Below are positions 59,720 to 64,000 of a stretch of 64,000 nucleotides of DNA, piece by piece. Below the pieces are notes generated by a model. That model was given only the letters and a program-made list of their open reading frames with translations, had not been told where the DNA came from and searched no databases. Source of the DNA: an uncultured Lachnospiraceae bacterium. GTDB taxonomy: Bacteria; Bacillota; Clostridia; Lachnospirales; Lachnospiraceae. Where the stretch lies: positions 1-64,000 of the forward strand of contig CAJULP010000022.1 in the NCBI GenBank assembly GCA_910587295.1, written 5' to 3'. The translations under genes and the position numbers were made by a program. Within the stretch, counting starts at the first letter, position 1. Each line of letters starts with the position of its first letter.

Positions 59720-60178
59720 AGAGGGTACTAGAAGTTTTTGATAAATGTGGGGTAGAAATGATACCAGGATATATATGATATACTTATTACTGGATCACAG
59801 TCGAATACAATTCCATATACCAATTTTTTGGGTGATAATATCACTGTTGCACAAAGTGCTTTTTTACAAGGAACTGCTCCAGATGCTGTTATCTTAACTG
59901 TTTCCCTGGAAGATGATATATCATATATTTTTCGCACAATAAATCACATAGAAGCATATGTAAACACTAAAGTAGTGGCAGTAGTTATATTTCCGTTAAA
60001 ACGAAAATTGCTGGCTGGGGGGATGCTTGGTTATGAGAATATTGCGGGTACGGAGGAGATGAAAGATAAAATAAATAAAATAAAAGAGATATTTTGTGGT
60101 TTTGTTGTTGAAAACAATAATGTTAGTAACGAATTGTGTGAGATTTTAATAGAATATTTAGCGCAGGAGAATGTTTAA
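59701..60178 (+). pseudogene. Frameshifted partner gene of the radical-SAM cluster
   Basis: ATG 59701 gives MRDEILKRVLEVFDKCGVEM and stops at 59776. From 59762 another frame (YQDIYDILITGSQSNTIPYTNFLGDN, shown in part) runs to 60178, ending GFVVENNNVSNELCEIL. Joined, it is a protein of about 155 aa. The segment NTIPYTNFLGDNITVAQSAF followed by TINHIEAYVNTKVV is reminiscent of accessory proteins of clostridial radical-SAM peptide-maturation clusters, but I cannot name the family with confidence. Confidence 0.55.
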
Positions 60179-60179
60179 A

Positions 60180-61982
60180 ATGATTAAAAATATTGGAAAA
60201 TGTTGTAAAATGGTTGTTTTTGCAGCGCCAATTTATGTTTTATTAAACCTATTTATCTTGATGGCGGTATCGTTAGCCCAAGTAGGGTCAGGCTATGCCA
60301 TGGGGGTGGTTACAGAGGCGATTTTGGAATCCGGCGGGGTATTTTCCAGGGAAGTGTGGCTTCCTGTCTTGTTTTTTGCGGTAATGATCACGATTGGCGG
60401 AAACCCAGAAAATTTTAAAAATATGATGGTTGCCCTGTATACGAACAAGGCGCGGAAGATTTTTTCAAAGATATTCATGCTTAGGGCGTTTGAAGAAAAA
60501 CAGGATAGTTATTATGACAGCAAATATTTAGATGAATATATGTTTGTGAGGAACAACATTGAGAGTACGACACGGGTGACGGCGACTCTTTTCAATAAGC
60601 TGGCTGGCGTTGTCATTACAATATTTATGACAGGATTTGCGATTATCAGGATCAGCCCTGTTATTCTTGTTTTCATTTTACTGCAGGCAGTGCTGATTCT
60701 CATAATCAATAACCAGATTGTAAAGAAAAAGATGGTTTTAAACAGGAAGTATGTATCGGCGGAGAGGAAAACAGAGTACTATAAGGACATTCTTTCCGCC
60801 AAAAAGCATGCAAAAGAAATCCGAATTTTGAACTTGCAGGACTTTTTCCTGAAAAAATGGGGGAAGGTATTTTTGGATTTCTCGGAAGCCAAATACCGTT
60901 TTGAGATTAAAGCGAAATTGGTGGCAGCGGTTCCATCCCTAGCAAGACAGATTTGTCTGGCAGGCCTGACGATATATTATTTGTTCCTTGTTTCTCAAAA
61001 AGTGATGTCAGTCAGTGATTTTGTGTTTGTCAATGCAGTCATGTGGATTATGGTAGGCAATATTAACAGTTTTGTCTATTTGCTCGGGCATGACCTGCAG
61101 GAGGATATGCTTTACGTTGACAGGTATTTAAATTTTATCGGAGATTATGAGGAATATCTGGGCAGGATGCGGGAAACGGACAGTTGTAAGGAGAAAGCAG
61201 TTCCAGAGTCGGAATTTGAGGAAATGGAACTGAGGGATATTTATTATGCTTATCCAAATCAGGAGAATACTGCTCTTCGGGGGGTTAATCTGAAACTCCA
61301 CAGTGGGGAGATCGTATGTCTGCTTGGATATAATGGGAGTGGGAAAAGTACGCTTTCAAAGATCATGTGTGGGGTTCTGCGGGATTATAAAGGTGAAGTG
61401 ATTTTAAATGGAAAGGATATAAAAACGCTGGATCAGGAGCAATACTATAAGTATTTTGGTGTGGGATTTCAGGACTTTACGCGGTTTAGTGTTTCGCTTT
61501 ATGAAAATGTAGGAGTTGGCTGTATTGAAAAGCTTGAGGAAGGCAGGGAAGTTGAGAAGGCATTAAAAAAGGGGAATCTCACGGATTTGGCCGCAGGGCT
61601 TACAAATGGTGAGATGACCCTTCTGGGAAAAGAATATGACGCTGCAGGACAGGAACTGAGCGGCGGACAATGGCAAAGGATTGCGTTGGCCAGAGCTTAT
61701 ATGGGAGAACCATGGCTGATTGTGTTAGATGAGCCTACGGCATCTATAGACCCAATGGAGGAATTGCGGCTTCTGCAAAATTTTAAAGAGATTATTGGAA
61801 ACCGGGCGGCTCTGCTTGTTTCCCACCGTATTGGGTTTGCCCGTCTTGCGGACCGGATTTATCTGATGCAGGACGGACAGATCCTTGAGGAGGGAAGCCA
61901 TGAGGAACTGATCCAAAAAAGAGGGATGTATTTTGACATGTTTATGACCCAGAAAGATTTATATGAGGAAGCAGTGGTATGA
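60180..61982 (+). CDS. ABC exporter half-molecule 1 (fused membrane and ATPase domains)
   Basis: About 600 aa. ATG 60180 is better spaced from AGGAGA than ATG 60171. The N-terminal 320 residues hold about six membrane helices. The ATPase domain has Walker A LLGYNGSGKST, Q-loop FGVGFQDFT, signature ELSGGQWQRIALARA and Walker B WLIVLDEPTASID. No C39 peptidase domain. It overlaps the second half-molecule by 4 nt. The first 90 bp are AT-rich like the radical-SAM genes, whereas the rest is like the chromosome, a composition jump near 60270. Confidence 0.9.
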   Translation: MIKNIGKCCKMVVFAAPIYVLLNLFILMAVSLAQVGSGYAMGVVTEAILESGGVFSREVWLPVLFFAVMITIGGNPENFKNMMVALYTNKARKIFSKIFMLRAFEEKQDSYYDSKYLDEYMFVRNNIESTTRVTATLFNKLAGVVITIFMTGFAIIRISPVILVFILLQAVLILIINNQIVKKKMVLNRKYVSAERKTEYYKDILSAKKHAKEIRILNLQDFFLKKWGKVFLDFSEAKYRFEIKAKLVAAVPSLARQICLAGLTIYYLFLVSQKVMSVSDFVFVNAVMWIMVGNINSFVYLLGHDLQEDMLYVDRYLNFIGDYEEYLGRMRETDSCKEKAVPESEFEEMELRDIYYAYPNQENTALRGVNLKLHSGEIVCLLGYNGSGKSTLSKIMCGVLRDYKGEVILNGKDIKTLDQEQYYKYFGVGFQDFTRFSVSLYENVGVGCIEKLEEGREVEKALKKGNLTDLAAGLTNGEMTLLGKEYDAAGQELSGGQWQRIALARAYMGEPWLIVLDEPTASIDPMEELRLLQNFKEIIGNRAALLVSHRIGFARLADRIYLMQDGQILEEGSHEELIQKRGMYFDMFMTQKDLYEEAVV

Positions 61983-63742
61983 AAAAGAAAAGTGAAACAA
62001 TGGGGATATGGAAAGCACTAAAAAAAGTCAATTCTTTTGTTTTTGTCAATGCGCCTTTTTGGTATCTGACATACATAGTAATCAGCGTTTTGTTGACAGG
62101 GGCGGCTTTTTTGAATTTATATTTTGCGGAGTATACAACGAGCAGTGCATGGAAACTTTTTACCGGGCAGGCCGCTTTTCCGCAGGTGATGTCTATGGTT
62201 CTATGGTTGTCTGCTGGTTTGCTGGCATTTTTGGCGCTGCGGATTGTTGGGGAGATAGTATGGGAAAAGTTACGTTTGAAAACCAGATATCATTTTGAGA
62301 AGAATCTTTTGGACCAGACTTCTCGTGTTCAATATGATTATTATGAGTCTCATGACAATAATCTGGATATTTATAATGTGTGCACAAAAAGCTTTGCGGC
62401 TTTTGAAAACTATATAAAAAGTACGGTTTTGTATGTCACGATGATCCCATTGGTTGCGATTTATGCATGGTATCTGGCACAGATTAACCCGGTCATGGTG
62501 TTGGTTTATCTTTTTTTGTCAATAGCATTGAGTTTATTTTCGGGGAAGATTTTTGGGCAGCTTGGTGATATGTGGCAGGAAATACAGCCCTTTGCACAGC
62601 GTCAGAAATACTTTTTTTCAATTGGTTCGGAAAAGGACAGCCATCAGGAATGCCAGTCGTGCAGGCTGTATCCCTATATTGCGGGAAAATGGAATATGGC
62701 CTACGATGAAGAATATAAAATAAGAATCAAAATATTCAGCAGATATGAAATCAGTATGCAGACGGTCAGGCTTATTTACAATCTGCCGTATATTATGATG
62801 CTGACGTTCGTGGTATATGAAATAGTGCAGGGTCGGCATGAAATTGGTTTTCTCGCCATGGCAAATGGACTTTTAAACAATATTATTGATTCTGTTGAAC
62901 TCTTGCAGGAAAATATTGCGCAGAACCAGCAAGATAAGGAATTTGTGGGGAAATTTGAAAAGGTACTGGGTATGCACCGGGATAAGGGGCGGCAGGATGA
63001 AAATGCGCAGGGATGCGAGCTTGTGCTTGCGGATGTCAGGTATCGATATCCTCAAGCTTCTTCTTATGCATTGGAAGGGATTACTTTTCAGGTGGCAAAA
63101 GGGGAAAAAATAGCCCTGGTAGGTGTCAATGGCAGCGGGAAAACGACCTGCATGATGATAGTTTTAGGGCTTCTTCACGGACAGGGGAATCAACGGCTGT
63201 TCAAAAACGGAAGACCGCAGCGAGAGCTTATTTCCTGCATTTTACAGGATTTTGCGCAGTATCAGATGAGTATCCGCGAAAACATACAGGCAGGGTGCAT
63301 CGGGAAGGCGCTGACGGATGATGAAGTATATGGGCTTTTACATGCCGTAGGGATGGAAGAATTTGTGAGAAGGCAGGAAAAAGGGCTGGATACCATGTTA
63401 GGGCAGCTGGGGGATGGGATAGATTTGTCAAAGGGGCAATGGCAGAGGATAGCCATTGCAAGGCTTTTGGCAAACCCGGCGGCAGAGCTGTGGATATTGG
63501 ATGAACCCACTGCCTATTTAGATCCTATGACGGAGATTGAAATTTATCGGCTGATCCAGGAATTATCCGGAGACAGGGCGGTAATATTTATTTCACACCG
63601 ATTAGGATTTGTACGGAATGCGGACAGAATTATTGTTTTTGAAAAGGGAAAGGTGGCATTATCCGGAAAACACGCAGAGTTAATGGAACAAGGGGGGATT
63701 TATGCGGAAATGTATGAGAGTCAGAAGCAATGGTATCGTTGA
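61979..63742 (+). CDS. ABC exporter half-molecule 2
   Basis: A 587-aa half-transporter: about six membrane helices (first two AFLNLYFAEY and LWLSAGLLAFLALRIVG), then an ATPase with Walker A LVGVNGSGKTT, signature DLSKGQWQRIAIARLL (Lys in place of the usual second Gly) and Walker B LWILDEPTAYLD. It probably dimerises with the preceding protein to export a modified peptide or other small product. The stop is at 63742. Confidence 0.9.
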   Translation: MKKKSETMGIWKALKKVNSFVFVNAPFWYLTYIVISVLLTGAAFLNLYFAEYTTSSAWKLFTGQAAFPQVMSMVLWLSAGLLAFLALRIVGEIVWEKLRLKTRYHFEKNLLDQTSRVQYDYYESHDNNLDIYNVCTKSFAAFENYIKSTVLYVTMIPLVAIYAWYLAQINPVMVLVYLFLSIALSLFSGKIFGQLGDMWQEIQPFAQRQKYFFSIGSEKDSHQECQSCRLYPYIAGKWNMAYDEEYKIRIKIFSRYEISMQTVRLIYNLPYIMMLTFVVYEIVQGRHEIGFLAMANGLLNNIIDSVELLQENIAQNQQDKEFVGKFEKVLGMHRDKGRQDENAQGCELVLADVRYRYPQASSYALEGITFQVAKGEKIALVGVNGSGKTTCMMIVLGLLHGQGNQRLFKNGRPQRELISCILQDFAQYQMSIRENIQAGCIGKALTDDEVYGLLHAVGMEEFVRRQEKGLDTMLGQLGDGIDLSKGQWQRIAIARLLANPAAELWILDEPTAYLDPMTEIEIYRLIQELSGDRAVIFISHRLGFVRNADRIIVFEKGKVALSGKHAELMEQGGIYAEMYESQKQWYR

Positions 63743-63820
63743 ACGGTGAGTGAAATTTGTAAAAGGAATACGTTTGGGTATTGATAATTAGGGATTGAGA
63801 TAAGTAATAGGGAAGCGAAT

Positions 63821-64000
63821 GTGGTAAAGAATATGCAAGGAACATATATGTTGGATGTCTCAAAAAATGTTTTACATACTTATTTATGGTATGCATTAAA
63901 ATTTTCTATATTGGAGCAGCCGCAATATAAACAATGGTATCATTCATATTTTCTAAATCCGGTAATTTATGCATATAGAGGAAGAAATGATTATAAAATT
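63821..64000 (+). CDS. Partial AT-rich gene running off the window
   Basis: An open frame without stop from GTG 63821 or ATG 63833 to the end (MQGTYMLDVSKNVLHTYLW, then YKQWYHSYFLNPVIYAYRG). A weak GGGAAG site is upstream. Rich in aromatic residues and AT-rich like the radical-SAM genes. It could be a further member of that cluster. Not recognised. Confidence 0.4.
   Translation, partial: MVKNMQGTYMLDVSKNVLHTYLWYALKFSILEQPQYKQWYHSYFLNPVIYAYRGRNDYKI

Overview
The window reads as the chromosome of an anaerobic, moderate-GC Clostridia bacterium, most likely a gut Lachnospiraceae. The signs are strong AGGAGG-type ribosome sites, YesN/YesM two-component systems, RbsABC-type and LplB/YtcP-type sugar importers, AbiE, and a glycyl-radical bacterial microcompartment (BMC) locus. 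Taxonomy is inferred from gene content only.

Layout. (1) 1-4700 is accessory and partly decayed: a DUF3788 gene with an apparent internal deletion, a lipoprotein, an AbiEi/AbiEii type IV toxin-antitoxin pair, an unrecognised 188-aa gene preceded by three 15-bp repeats at an exact 21-bp period, and the C-terminal remnant of a GH78 rhamnosidase. (2) 4651-6729 is a GH35-type beta-galactosidase. (3) 6800-21011 is a complete GRM5-like (fucose/rhamnose) BMC operon: B12-independent propanediol dehydratase and activase, EutS/PduU-type shell protein, EutP-like GTPase, L-fuculose-phosphate aldolase, GlcG/PduO-C-like protein, CoA-acylating aldehyde dehydrogenase, alcohol dehydrogenase, four BMC-H, one BMC-P, one BMC-T (PduT-type), PduL, PduS, a DeoR regulator and a FucU mutarotase, closed by a strong terminator. 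(4) 21037-29040 holds a YesN/YesM/periplasmic-sensor trio, an AraC regulator, an alcohol dehydrogenase and an aldo-keto reductase. (5) 29160-39078 holds an RbsABC-like sugar importer, an AraC regulator, L-fucose isomerase and an FGGY kinase. (6) 39340-41440 holds endonuclease III and a FAD-Rieske oxidoreductase. (7) 41639-54420 is an eleven-gene cluster: LacI-ribokinase fusion, AtuA/DUF1446, DUF4387, two Cof-type HAD phosphatases, an importer lacking its own ATPase, two ADP-ribosylglycohydrolase-family proteins and a second ribokinase-like enzyme. (8) 54500-57250 is decayed: an AAA-ATPase/PD-(D/E)XK pseudogene and an IS1182-like element with intact ends and a 7-bp target duplication but an internally deleted transposase. 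(9) 57277-64000 is a very AT-rich radical-SAM cluster, partly broken, followed by a pair of ABC exporter half-molecules and an open reading frame that runs off the end.

How the genes work together. Regions 3 to 5 make a coherent L-fucose (possibly also L-rhamnose) pathway: import, mutarotation (FucU), isomerisation (FucI), phosphorylation, and aldol cleavage to DHAP and lactaldehyde. Lactaldehyde is then reduced to 1,2-propanediol, dehydrated to propanal, and converted to propionyl-CoA and propionyl-phosphate inside the shell. Five cargo enzymes carry terminal amphipathic helices that look like encapsulation peptides. TGTTGG/CCAACA inverted half-sites spaced 21 and 31 bp occur at both promoters of the BMC operon and are the best candidate DeoR operators.

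The strongest candidate for an undescribed system is region 7, which looks like uptake and cleavage of an N- or O-riboside (or ADP-ribose-like compound), with ribose capture by ribokinases and a kinase-fused regulator. This is inference from gene content. Second is the radical-SAM/ABC peptide-maturation-like cluster in region 9, which is damaged here.
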